A DNA stretch of 49,590 nt from an uncultured Collinsella sp. (GTDB lineage Bacteria; Actinomycetota; Coriobacteriia; Coriobacteriales; Coriobacteriaceae). Location of the stretch: the NCBI GenBank assembly GCA_937950325.1, contig CALFDJ010000053.1, positions 1 through 49,590 of the forward strand, read 5' to 3'. Under the pieces are notes generated by a model, which was given only the letters and a program-made list of their open reading frames with translations, did not search any database and was not told where the DNA came from. Each line of letters begins with the position of its first letter. Positions within the stretch are counted from its first letter, which is position 1. A program made the translations under genes and the position numbers. This document shows, one piece after another, positions 8,693 through 16,814 of this stretch.

Positions 8693-8726
8693 AGGGCCAG
8701 CCGACCATCCAAGACCGGCTGGCCCT
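8693..8726 (+). terminator. Hairpin between EIICB1 and lacG1
   Basis: 11-bp stem AGGGCCAGCCG / CGGCTGGCCCT with a 12-nt loop and almost no T-run. It lies between two genes of one cassette, so it may stabilise or partly end the permease message. Confidence 0.5.
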
Positions 8727-8749
8727 TCGATTTAGACGATTGGATCATC

Positions 8750-10189
8750 ATGTCCGTTAACCCTGCTAGCGTCACCAACCCGCCTGCGCAGTTTCCCGAG
8801 GACTTTGTCTTTGGCGGCGCTACCGCTGCCTACCAGGTAGAGGGCGAGACCCGCACCCACGGTAAAGGCAAAGTCGCCTGGGACGACTTCCTGGAGGCCC
8901 AGGGGCGCTTCTCCCCCGATCCCGCTTCGGACTTCTACAACCAGTACCCCGTCGATTTGGAGCTGTGCGAGGAGTTTGGCATCAACGGCATTCGCCTCTC
9001 CATCGCCTGGAGCCGCATCTTTCCCAACGGCACCGGTGAGATTAACCCCGAGGGCGTCCAGTTCTATCACGATCTCTTCGCCGAGTGCCATAAGCACCAC
9101 GTTGAGCCGTTCGTCACGCTGCACCACTTTGACACGCCGCTTGCCCTCTTTGAGAAGGGCGACTTCCTCAACCGCGAGACCATCGATGCCTTTGTGGACT
9201 TTGCCACCTTCTGCTTTAAGGAGTACGCCGACCAGGTGACCTACTGGTTCACCTTTAACGAGATTTGGGCCGATGCCTCCAACACCTACATCGAGGGCAC
9301 CTTCCCCGGCGGCGTCAAGGCGCATCTGGCCGAGGCTTTCCAGTGCGAGCACAACATGATGCTCGCCCACGCCAAGGCCGTGCTGGCCTTCCACAACGGC
9401 GGCTTTAAGGGCAAGATCGGCGTCATTCAGTCGCTGGAGTTTAAGTATCCGCTCAACGAGAACGACCCCGCCGACATCAAGGCCGCCAACAACGAGCACG
9501 TGCTGCAAAACCAGTTCTTGCTCGACGCCACCTTCCGCGGCGACTACGCGCCCGACACCCTCGAGTGCGCCAACCGCCTGGCCGCCGTCTCGGGCGGCAC
9601 CATCGAGATCCTAGACGAGGATCTGGAAATCATGCGCGAGGCCGCGCTCTACAACGATTACCTGGGCGTTAACAACTACCAGTGCCGCTTCTTGAAGGCT
9701 TACGACGGCGAGAACGACCTGCACCACAACGGTACGGGCGAGAAGGGCACTGGCCGCTGGCGCGTTAAGGGTATTGGCGAGCATGTGAACAAGCCTGGCA
9801 TCCCCACCACCGACTGGGACTGGATCATCTATCCCGAGGGCCTGTTCGATCTGCTCGTCTACATTAAGCAGCGCTACCCCAACTACAAGCAGATCTTCAT
9901 CACCGAAAACGGCATGGGCTACAAGGACCCCTACAAGGACGGTTTTGTGGACGACCAGCCGCGCATCGACTACATCGAGCAGCACCTGCGCTGGTTGCTC
10001 AAGGCCATGGAGGTGGGCGTCAACGTGGGCGGCTACTTCCTGTGGAGCCTGCAGGATCAGTTCTCCTGGACCAATGGCTACAACAAGCGTTACGGCTTCT
10101 TTTACGTTGACTTTGAAACCCAGAAGCGCACGCCCAAGGCAAGCGCCTACTGGTACAAGCACGTGGCGCAGACCCGTCGTCTGGACTAG
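8750..10189 (+). CDS. lacG: 6-phospho-beta-galactosidase, GH1 (cassette 1)
   Basis: 479-aa cytoplasmic GH1 enzyme that would cleave lactose-6-phosphate or similar PTS products. The acid/base is Glu171 in TFNE and the nucleophile is Glu386 in ITENG. The phosphate-binding loop SWTNGYNKRY gives Ser439, Lys446 and Tyr448, matching the Ser/Lys/Tyr set known for Lactococcus LacG and unlike the BglA-type 6-phospho-beta-glucosidases. The start has a weak site (GGAT); a later in-frame start is not needed. It lies 66 bp behind the broken EIICB1. It is very similar to the enzyme at 18669-20090 and less so to the one at 11830-13278. Confidence 0.88.
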   Translation: MSVNPASVTNPPAQFPEDFVFGGATAAYQVEGETRTHGKGKVAWDDFLEAQGRFSPDPASDFYNQYPVDLELCEEFGINGIRLSIAWSRIFPNGTGEINPEGVQFYHDLFAECHKHHVEPFVTLHHFDTPLALFEKGDFLNRETIDAFVDFATFCFKEYADQVTYWFTFNEIWADASNTYIEGTFPGGVKAHLAEAFQCEHNMMLAHAKAVLAFHNGGFKGKIGVIQSLEFKYPLNENDPADIKAANNEHVLQNQFLLDATFRGDYAPDTLECANRLAAVSGGTIEILDEDLEIMREAALYNDYLGVNNYQCRFLKAYDGENDLHHNGTGEKGTGRWRVKGIGEHVNKPGIPTTDWDWIIYPEGLFDLLVYIKQRYPNYKQIFITENGMGYKDPYKDGFVDDQPRIDYIEQHLRWLLKAMEVGVNVGGYFLWSLQDQFSWTNGYNKRYGFFYVDFETQKRTPKASAYWYKHVAQTRRLD

Positions 10190-10235
10190 TGGCTGGCGGG
10201 GTTGCCCGCTCACACAACCTGTCCCCATTTCTCAG

Positions 10236-10278
10236 CCGGGGGCGGCACGTCACACGGCGCGCCGCCCCCGGTCTTTTT
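10236..10278 (+). terminator. Intrinsic terminator after lacG1
   Basis: 11-bp stem CCGGGGGCGGC / GCCGCCCCCGG followed by TCTTTTTG. Confidence 0.9.
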
Positions 10279-10300
10279 GTTTTTGGGCTGGTCGGGAGCC

Positions 10301-10446
10301 GTTTGTCTCGATCTGTAACATCTAGCCGAGTTTTTTGGTCCTAGCTGTTACAGATTGAGACGAACAGGATTGCTCTTTCCGAAGAATCTAAATCTGTAAC
10401 ACGTAGCCCGCTTTTGACCGTCTACCTGTTACAAATCGAGACAAAC
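10301..10446. repeat. Palindromic repeat array 1 (two units)
   Basis: Units at 10301-10365 and 10385-10446. Each is an imperfect inverted repeat with arms like GTCTCGATCTGTAACA and TGTTACAGATTGAGAC around a 15-20 nt centre. The first centre is of the CCGAGTTTTTTGG type, the second of the CCCGCTTTTGACC type. The array sits between the convergent ends of lacG1 and lacI2. Confidence 0.92.
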
Positions 10447-10456
10447 GGAGTAGGAC

Positions 10457-11485
10457 CTAACCCCGTATGTCCCTAACAGTCGAGCGTTCGACCAGCGTAC
10501 TCGGCACATGAATCGCCTCGATAGACGAGCTCTCTCCAATCGCCGCCTCAAACGCAAGCTTACCGACACCGCGCAAATCAAATCGCAGCGTCGTCAGCCG
10601 ATTGTGAGGAACAAGTCCCTCGAGTGCGTCGTCGATACCAACCACGCTCACGTCGTCGGGCACGGACAGGCCCGCGTTCTCGAGCGCGGCGATAACGCCC
10701 AGCGCCATCTGGTCATTTGCCGCAAGCACGGCAGTCGGCGCCTGCGACCCGCCGGCAAGCACCTCGGCCGCAATCCGCTCGCCCATGGCGTACCCACTGT
10801 CCGCACTCCAATCGCCACGCAGCATCGGAGCGGCATCGACATGAGCACGACCCAGCGTATCGCGCCAACCGGCCTCACGAAAACGCGAGGAAATCGAGTT
10901 TTCCGGACCCGCCACAAACCGCATATTCGAGTGACCATGTTCCAGCAGATAATTGGTCAACAGCTCGCACGAACCATACTGGTCGGAGTCGATCGTCGTG
11001 CAGCGCGGATGCGCATACATGGACAGGATGACCGTTCGCACTCCCGGCTGGGGAACAAACTCCTCAAAATCGGGAGCCATGCGGTTCATGTTGAGAATCA
11101 TGCCGTCGACGGGTCGCTCGACCATGCGGCGCGAGGCATCGGCAAGTGTATAGGGCTTGTCGCCGCCCATCTCGATCATAGTGACGGCAAAATCGTGCTC
11201 GCGCGCCGCTTGCATGATACCCTCGAGCGTCGCCAGGTTACCGACACGTGTGATGTTGTACATGCACAGGCCAATAGAACGATACGACCCGCCGCGCAAC
11301 GCCGCTCCAGCAAAATTGGGACGAAAGCCCAGCTCTTCCATGGCGGCCAGCACACGCTTGCGCGTCTTTTCCGTCACGTTGGGCATACCGTTGACCACGC
11401 GAGACACAGTCTGGCGGCTCACGCCAGCGAGCGCCGCAACCTCTGCCGCGCTCGCCGAATGACCATTCCTTGTCTGCTGAGCCAT
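10457..11485 (-). CDS. LacI-family transcriptional regulator (cassette 2)
   Basis: About 342-aa LacI/GalR repressor. The HTH is AAEVAALAGVSRQTVSRVVNG, then a hinge with RPNFAGAALRGG and the sugar-binding domain ending STLVERSTVRDIRG. I chose the ATG at 11483-11485 (MAQQTRNGH) because it puts the HTH near the N-terminus as in its paralogues; the frame is open upstream to 11542 and neither start has an ideal ribosome site. It is divergent from lacG2. Three copies of a TGnTnACGTGCTCAT site lie in the shared region, one overlapping the likely lacI leader, which suggests autoregulation plus control of cassette 2. Confidence 0.88.
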   Translation of the reverse strand: MAQQTRNGHSASAAEVAALAGVSRQTVSRVVNGMPNVTEKTRKRVLAAMEELGFRPNFAGAALRGGSYRSIGLCMYNITRVGNLATLEGIMQAAREHDFAVTMIEMGGDKPYTLADASRRMVERPVDGMILNMNRMAPDFEEFVPQPGVRTVILSMYAHPRCTTIDSDQYGSCELLTNYLLEHGHSNMRFVAGPENSISSRFREAGWRDTLGRAHVDAAPMLRGDWSADSGYAMGERIAAEVLAGGSQAPTAVLAANDQMALGVIAALENAGLSVPDDVSVVGIDDALEGLVPHNRLTTLRFDLRGVGKLAFEAAIGESSSIEAIHVPSTLVERSTVRDIRG

Positions 11486-11829
11486 GCCTTCCACGCTAAC
11501 CTGCTTCCCAACTATTCCCCGCGCCCATGGCGCATCGTACATACATTGATAACGTGCTCATGATACCCGAGCCATATACCACAACATGAAAACTTCTGTC
11601 AATCAAAACCGCTTACCGAACAAATACAACCGTTCGCGGCTGTTTGAAGTTGTTTTGTTTCTATACATCCCAGCCGGATGTTAACGTGCTCATTGTCAAA
11701 TGTTCACGTGCTCATTTTGGTTCTAATCATTTTAAGATAGTGTTTATCGGGCTTTTTCACCGCTGAACGCTAACCAGGGAGCCTCCTGAGCGCAAACGCA
11801 CAATATCGAACAGCGAGACGAGAGGGTGT
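11486..11829. promoter_or_regulatory. Divergent lacI2 / lacG2 control region
   Basis: 344-bp gap. It has operator-like sites at 11547-11561, 11678-11694 and 11700-11716, and a loose match to the PTS-operon word (ACCGTTCGCGG, 11629-11639). lacG2 is preceded by AGAGGG. No other gene is visible. Confidence 0.55.
11678..11716 (+). promoter_or_regulatory. Tandem LacI-type operators, cassette 2
   Basis: ATGTTAACGTGCTCATT (11678-11694) and ATGTTCACGTGCTCATT (11700-11716) differ at one base and start 22 bp apart, about two helical turns. Both are close to the palindrome TGAGCACGTGCTCA. A third copy (TGATAACGTGCTCAT) lies at 11547-11561. Confidence 0.6.
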
Positions 11830-13278
11830 ATGCATATGTCTTTGCTAAACCGCGTACAGCAGCTGCCGAAGGGCTTTGTTTGGGGCGCCGCAACCGCCGC
11901 GTACCAAACGGAAGGTTCCACGAAGGTGGCAGGCAAGGGTAAGACCATGTGGGACGATTACCTTGTCGCCCAGGGTCGCTTTTTGCCCGACCCGGCCAGT
12001 GATTTCTACAACCGCTACGAGGAGGATATCCGCCTTTCTGCCGAGCATGGACTCAACGCCATTCGTGTGTCCATCGCCTGGACCCGCATCTTCCCCAACG
12101 GCGACGATGCCGAACCCCTCGCCGAGGGCGTTAAGCACTACCACGAGCTGTTCGCCTGCTGCAAAAAGTATGGCGTCGAGCCCTATGTGTCCCTGCATCA
12201 CTTTGACTCCCCCGCCGCCCTGTTCAACCAGGGCGACTGGCTCAACCGCAAGACCGTCGACGCCTATGTGCGCTATGCCGAGTTCTGCTTCCGCGAGTTC
12301 CGCGAGGTCAAGAATTGGTTCACCATCAACGAGCTCATCAGCCTCTCGCACTCCCAATACATCCAAGGCAACTTCCCGCCCAACCATCACTTTGATGTGA
12401 CGAGCGGCATCCAGAGCCAGCACAACGAGCTCGTTGCCCACGCCCGCGCCGTCAACCTGTATAAGGATCTTGACGAGACCGAGCACCTGGGCGGCCGCAT
12501 TGGCATGGTCAACGTCCTGACGCCGGCATATCCTGCCACCGACTCGCCCGCCGACCAGCACGCCGCCGACCTGTACAACGCCTTCTACACCGACTTCATC
12601 ATGGACGGCGCCTTCCTGGGCCACTACTCCGCGCGCACCCTCTCACTCATCAACGAGATTCTGCGTGCCAACAACGCCACGCTTACGGTTGAGGACAGCG
12701 ACATGGAGGAGCTCGCCAAGGCGGCGCCCCGCAACGATATGTTCGGCCTCAACTACTATCAGTCGGCGTTTATCGCCGCCTACGATGGCGAGTCCACCAA
12801 CAGCTTTAACGGCACCGGAGACAAGGGCACCTCGTGCTTTAAGTTTAAGGGCGTCGGGCAGCAGGTCGATATGCCGGGTATCCCCACCACCGACTGGGAT
12901 TGGCTCATCTACCCGCAAGGCCTCTACGACACGCTCAAGCACATCAGCGCCACCTATCCCAACCTCCCCGTCATCTATATCACCGAAAACGGCCTGGGCC
13001 ACAAGGACCCCGAGCCCGACGCAAACGGCATCGTCGCCGATCCCGAGCGCATCGACTTTGTCGACCAGCACATGGAGAAGGTGCTCCAGGCGCGCGCCGA
13101 GGGCGTCGACGTCCAGGGCTACTTTATCTGGAGCCTGCAGGACCAGTTCTCGTGGGCCAATGGCTATAACAAGCGCTACGGCCTGTTCTACATCGACTTC
13201 GACACGCAAAAACGCTACATCAAGCAGTCGGCACTCTGGTACAAGGAGCTCGCCGACACTATGGCGGACGCGCAGTAG
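11830..13278 (+). CDS. GH1 6-phospho-beta-galactosidase-like enzyme (cassette 2)
   Basis: 482-aa GH1 phospho-glycosidase, the most divergent of the three. It keeps the acid/base in TINELISLS, the nucleophile in ITENGLGHKD and the phosphate loop SWANGYNKRYGLFYIDF with Ser, Lys and Tyr. Phosphorylated disaccharides are therefore expected as substrate. Local loops differ (NFPPNHHFDVTSG, an inserted LDETEHLGG), so its aglycone or sugar preference may differ from lacG1/lacG3. The ATG at 11830 has AGAGGG upstream; a second ATG at 11836 is possible. Gene order here is GH1 then EIICB, the reverse of cassettes 1 and 3. Confidence 0.85.
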   Translation: MHMSLLNRVQQLPKGFVWGAATAAYQTEGSTKVAGKGKTMWDDYLVAQGRFLPDPASDFYNRYEEDIRLSAEHGLNAIRVSIAWTRIFPNGDDAEPLAEGVKHYHELFACCKKYGVEPYVSLHHFDSPAALFNQGDWLNRKTVDAYVRYAEFCFREFREVKNWFTINELISLSHSQYIQGNFPPNHHFDVTSGIQSQHNELVAHARAVNLYKDLDETEHLGGRIGMVNVLTPAYPATDSPADQHAADLYNAFYTDFIMDGAFLGHYSARTLSLINEILRANNATLTVEDSDMEELAKAAPRNDMFGLNYYQSAFIAAYDGESTNSFNGTGDKGTSCFKFKGVGQQVDMPGIPTTDWDWLIYPQGLYDTLKHISATYPNLPVIYITENGLGHKDPEPDANGIVADPERIDFVDQHMEKVLQARAEGVDVQGYFIWSLQDQFSWANGYNKRYGLFYIDFDTQKRYIKQSALWYKELADTMADAQ

Positions 13279-13304
13279 CGCATCGCCTCGCTTTCCCCCG
13301 AGAA

Positions 13305-13341
13305 GGGAGCGGCCCTATGCGATACAAACCCAGCCGCTCCC
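13305..13341 (+). terminator. Hairpin between lacG2 and EIICB2
   Basis: 9-bp stem GGGAGCGGC / GCCGCTCCC with a 19-nt loop and a pyrimidine tail. It may reduce read-through into the permease gene. Confidence 0.5.
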
Positions 13342-13454
13342 CTCTCTCCCCCTGGGACCGACCCCGCCTGCACCCGGGCTTTTAGCAAGCGGGAGACCAT
13401 ATAGGTTTTCAACGTCCATGCCATTAAGATTTCATGCAAAGAGGAGCGTGAACT

Positions 13455-15215
13455 ATGGAATCGATCGTTAAGTTCTTGGAGAAAGGTCAGCCGTACTTCG
13501 ACAAGGTCTCTAAGAACATCTACCTTCAGGCCATTAAAGACGGCTTTTTGGCAGCAATGCCCATCATCCTGTCTTCTTCTGTCTTCCTGCTTATTTCGAC
13601 CCTGCCGGGCGTTGTCGCCACGGTCGGCGGCTTTACGCTGCCCGACTGGTGGAACGTCGACGTCGTGAACTTCTGCAACAAGGTTTACAACTTCACGATG
13701 GGCGTCGTGGGCATCATGGTCGCCGGCACCACCGCAAGCGCGCTGACCGGCTCCAAGAACCGCCGCATGCCTGCCGGCAAGGCCATCAACGCCACGAGCA
13801 CCATGGTCGCCGCCATGTGCGCTATGCTCATCTTGGCCGTTACCCAGACGAGTGCCAAGATCGACGGTGCCGATGTCTCGGTGTTCTTTACCGACAACAT
13901 GGGCACCAAGGGCCTACTGAGCTCCTTTGTCGCCGCATTTGCCACGGTCAACATCTATGCCTTCTGCATTAAGCGAGACATCACCATCAAGCTGCCCAAA
14001 GAAGTCCCCGGCGCCATCGCCCAGAACTTCCGCGACATCTTCGCCTTCAGCTTCTCCATCCTGTTTGTCGCCGTCATCGACGTTATCTGCCGCACCTGCT
14101 TGGCCGTCCCGTTTGCCAACGTCATCTCCACGCTGGTGAGCCCGCTGTTCGCCGCTGCCGATTCCTACGCCGGCCTCGCCCTCATCTGGTTCATGATCCC
14201 GCTGTTCTGGTTCATGGGCATCCACGGCCCCTCGGTCGTTAAGCCTGCCCTCAACGCCGCGCTGTTTGGCAACATCACCACCAACCTCGCCACGCTGCAG
14301 GCCGGCGGTCACCCCGCCCTCGCCCTGACCGAGAACTTCGGTAACTACATCGGCGAACTCGGCGGCACCGGCGCCACGTTCATTGTCCCGATCATCTTCC
14401 TGCTCTTTATGCGCTCCAAGCAGCTCAAGGCCGTCGGCAAAGCCTCTGTCGTACCCGTGATGTTCGCCGTCAACGAACCGCTTCTGTTCGCCGCGCCCAT
14501 CATCCTCAACCCGTACTTCCTGATCCCGTTCCTGTTTGCCCCCGTGGCCAACGTCCTCATTGGTAAGTTCTTCATCGACTTTTTGGGCATGAACGGCTTT
14601 ATCTATGCCATGCCGTGGGCACTCCCCGGACCGATCGGCACCTTCATCGACACCAACTTCCAGCCGATCTCTCTGGTCCTGGTTGTCGTCCTGCTGGTCG
14701 TTGACTTCTTAATCTACTACCCGTTCTGCAAGGCCTACGACAACGTCCTGTGCAAGCAGGAGGCCGAGACCCTGGCCGAAGAAGAGGCCGAGGAGACCAA
14801 GGCCGTCAAGACCGCTGCCGCCCCCGCCGTTGAGGCTCCTGTTGTCGAGACCGCTTCTGCCACTGAGGCCTCCGCAGCTCCGTCCGCCCTTAAGGGCAAG
14901 GATCTGAGGGTTCTGGTTCTGTGCGCTGGCGCCGGCACCTCTGCACTGCTCGCCAACGCGCTTAAGGAAGGCGCCGACGAGCTGGGCATCGACATTACCG
15001 CCAACGCCGGTGCCTACGGCAGTCACTACGCCATCATGGACCAGTACAACGTCATCGTCCTGGCTCCGCAGGTTCGCACCTATTACAACGAGATGAAGGC
15101 CGACACCGACCGCCTGGGCATCACGCTGCTGTCGCCCAAGGGCAAACAGTACATCGACCTCACTAAGGACCCCAAGGGTGCCGTCGCCTGGATCGAGGAA
15201 AACCTCGAGGCATAA
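13455..15215 (+). CDS. PTS lactose/cellobiose-family EIICB permease (cassette 2)
   Basis: 586-aa fused EIIC-EIIB, near the length of known LacE proteins. The N-terminal membrane domain (about residues 1-435) has around eight to ten hydrophobic segments and the family motifs FWFMGIHGPS and FAVNEPLLFAAPI. A Glu/Ala/Pro-rich linker (about 435-480) leads to the EIIB domain with VLVLCAGAGTSALLANAL, whose Cys carries the phosphate. It imports and phosphorylates a beta-galactoside or beta-glucoside; specificity cannot be read from sequence. AGAGGAG precedes the ATG. It follows lacG2, so the two form one unit under the LacI at 10457. Confidence 0.9.
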   Translation: MESIVKFLEKGQPYFDKVSKNIYLQAIKDGFLAAMPIILSSSVFLLISTLPGVVATVGGFTLPDWWNVDVVNFCNKVYNFTMGVVGIMVAGTTASALTGSKNRRMPAGKAINATSTMVAAMCAMLILAVTQTSAKIDGADVSVFFTDNMGTKGLLSSFVAAFATVNIYAFCIKRDITIKLPKEVPGAIAQNFRDIFAFSFSILFVAVIDVICRTCLAVPFANVISTLVSPLFAAADSYAGLALIWFMIPLFWFMGIHGPSVVKPALNAALFGNITTNLATLQAGGHPALALTENFGNYIGELGGTGATFIVPIIFLLFMRSKQLKAVGKASVVPVMFAVNEPLLFAAPIILNPYFLIPFLFAPVANVLIGKFFIDFLGMNGFIYAMPWALPGPIGTFIDTNFQPISLVLVVVLLVVDFLIYYPFCKAYDNVLCKQEAETLAEEEAEETKAVKTAAAPAVEAPVVETASATEASAAPSALKGKDLRVLVLCAGAGTSALLANALKEGADELGIDITANAGAYGSHYAIMDQYNVIVLAPQVRTYYNEMKADTDRLGITLLSPKGKQYIDLTKDPKGAVAWIEENLEA

Positions 15216-15245
15216 GACGCTGACGCCACCTGCCGCTCGCAGAAA

Positions 15246-15290
15246 AAAATGGCCCGTGCATCGATGCGTGATGCGCGGGCCATTTTGTTT
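15246..15290 (+). terminator. Bidirectional terminator after EIICB2
   Basis: 17-bp stem (AAAATGGCCCGTGCATC / GATGCGCGGGCCATTTT, one G-T pair), then TGTTT; A-run on the other side. Confidence 0.9.
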
Positions 15291-15309
15291 AGACCGCACC
15301 CGTCCTCCT

Positions 15310-15533
15310 GTTCATCTCAATCTGTAACATCTAGCCGAGTTTTCGGGTCCCACCTGTTACAGATCGAGATGAACGCACAGGCCAAGCCGAAAATCTCAAT
15401 CTGTAACATGTAGACCACTTTTGACCGTCTAGTTGTTACAGATCGAGACAAACGGAATAAGCCGGGCCAAAAATCTCGATCCGTAACATCTAGCCGAGTT
15501 TTTGGGTCCTAGCTGTTACAGATTGAGACAAAC
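15310..15533. repeat. Palindromic repeat array 2 (three units)
   Basis: Units at 15310-15374, 15392-15453 and 15472-15533 (starts 82 and 80 bp apart). In the first unit the 20-bp arms match except for one transition. The centres alternate between the CCGAGTTTT..GG type (1st, 3rd) and the ACCACTTTTGACCG type (2nd). Inter-unit text is also similar (GGAATAAGCCGGGCCAAAA-like). The array lies between the convergent ends of EIICB2 and lacI3. Confidence 0.93.
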
Positions 15534-15551
15534 GGAATAGGCCGAGCACGT

Positions 15552-16562
15552 CTACGCCCGCAAGTCCTTTACGCTGGAACGCTCGACCAACACGCCCGAG
15601 ACGAGCGTACGGCTTCTGGAACTCGGGGCTTCCAGACCTGCGACGACCTCGTTAAGCGCACGGATGCCCAGCTCGCGGTGGCGAAACTTCACCGACGTCA
15701 GAATCGAGTTGGGAATCGTCTTGTAAAGCTCGTCATCAAAGCCGATCACGGACACGTCGTCGGGCACACTGAGCCCTTTGTCACGTAGAGCCATCATCAC
15801 GCCGTTTGCCATGCAGTCGTTAGCAGCGAGGACCGCCGTGCAATCGGGCTTATCGGCAAGCACAAGGCCCGCGGCATAGCCACTATCCGCATTCCAATCG
15901 CCTTGCAGAGGCTCGGGCGGCTCAATGCCATGCGCCTCGAGTGCCGATCGCCAACCTTTCATACGGCACTGGCTCGACAGCGCTTCTTTCTTACCAGAGA
16001 CGAAGTACACGTTCTTGTGCCCGTGATTCAAGAAGTACTCGCACGCCATGCGCGCGCCGCCCTCTTGGTCGTCACTGACGGTGGAGCAGGTAGGATGTTC
16101 CATCGGTGTGATAATCACCGTCTTGAGGTCTTTCGGTGCCTCAAAAGTATCAAAGTCATCGACCATCTGACGCAGGTTGAAGATCATGCCATCAACAGGC
16201 AGCTGCGACATCCTACGCGCCGCTTCGGCAAGGGTCATCTTCTCCCCCGCCCGCTTTTTGATCATCGTGAGCGCAAAGCCGCGTTCTTCGGCGGCATCTG
16301 CGATACCGTCAATCATGTCCACGGCACCGCCCGACAAGTGGAACAGCACCACGCCGATGCACCCGTAACGGCCCAACTTGAGCGAACGCGCGGCAAAGTT
16401 GGTTCGAAACCCGAGCGCTTCCATTGCGGAATGGACCTTATCGCGTGTCGACTCTCGCACGCTACCGGGCTCGTTGATCACACGCGAAACCGTCTTGAGA
16501 GAAACACCCGCGGCAACTGCCACATCATTCATTGAGACATTTTTCTTGTCCATCGTTGCCAC
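15552..16562 (-). CDS. LacI-family transcriptional regulator (cassette 3)
   Basis: About 336-aa LacI/GalR regulator with HTH MNDVAVAAGVSLKTVSRVINE, hinge RTNFAARSLKLG and the sugar-binding domain ending SGVLVERSSVKDLRA. I placed the start at a GTG (16560-16562), which has GGAGAA five bases upstream; the ATG three codons later has no site at good spacing. It is divergent from EIICB3 and probably controls it together with lacG3. A candidate operator lies at 16693-16710. It is the closest in layout to the other two cassette repressors but with its own half-site sequence. Confidence 0.87.
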   Translation of the reverse strand: MATMDKKNVSMNDVAVAAGVSLKTVSRVINEPGSVRESTRDKVHSAMEALGFRTNFAARSLKLGRYGCIGVVLFHLSGGAVDMIDGIADAAEERGFALTMIKKRAGEKMTLAEAARRMSQLPVDGMIFNLRQMVDDFDTFEAPKDLKTVIITPMEHPTCSTVSDDQEGGARMACEYFLNHGHKNVYFVSGKKEALSSQCRMKGWRSALEAHGIEPPEPLQGDWNADSGYAAGLVLADKPDCTAVLAANDCMANGVMMALRDKGLSVPDDVSVIGFDDELYKTIPNSILTSVKFRHRELGIRALNEVVAGLEAPSSRSRTLVSGVLVERSSVKDLRA

Positions 16563-16656
16563 TACTTCTCCAGTCGGTCTTGCATCGCTTGTTTTTTGCT
16601 TTCTAGCATACACTACCTGCCTGACTGATAAATCAGCCGTTTATCGGACGATATCG

Positions 16657-16710
16657 ACCGTTCACCTGCAAATCCTTGTTGCTCTTCCAAAGATGTCTTA
16701 CGTTGTCATT
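16657..16710 (+). promoter_or_regulatory. EIICB3 promoter region with candidate operators
   Basis: ACCGTTCACCT (16657-16667) is a 10/11 match to the word shared by the PTS promoters. ATGTCTTACGTTGTCATT (16693-16710) resembles the LacI sites of cassettes 1 and 2 around a TACGTT core. Confidence 0.45.
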
Positions 16711-16814
16711 TCGCAATGCCTTCCTTAAGCAGGAAGGTTTCCGGGCAGTCCTGACCATCCATCGACGACCAGTTCCATCCACATGCATCGCGCATCAAGT
16801 AGCAAAGGAGCTCT

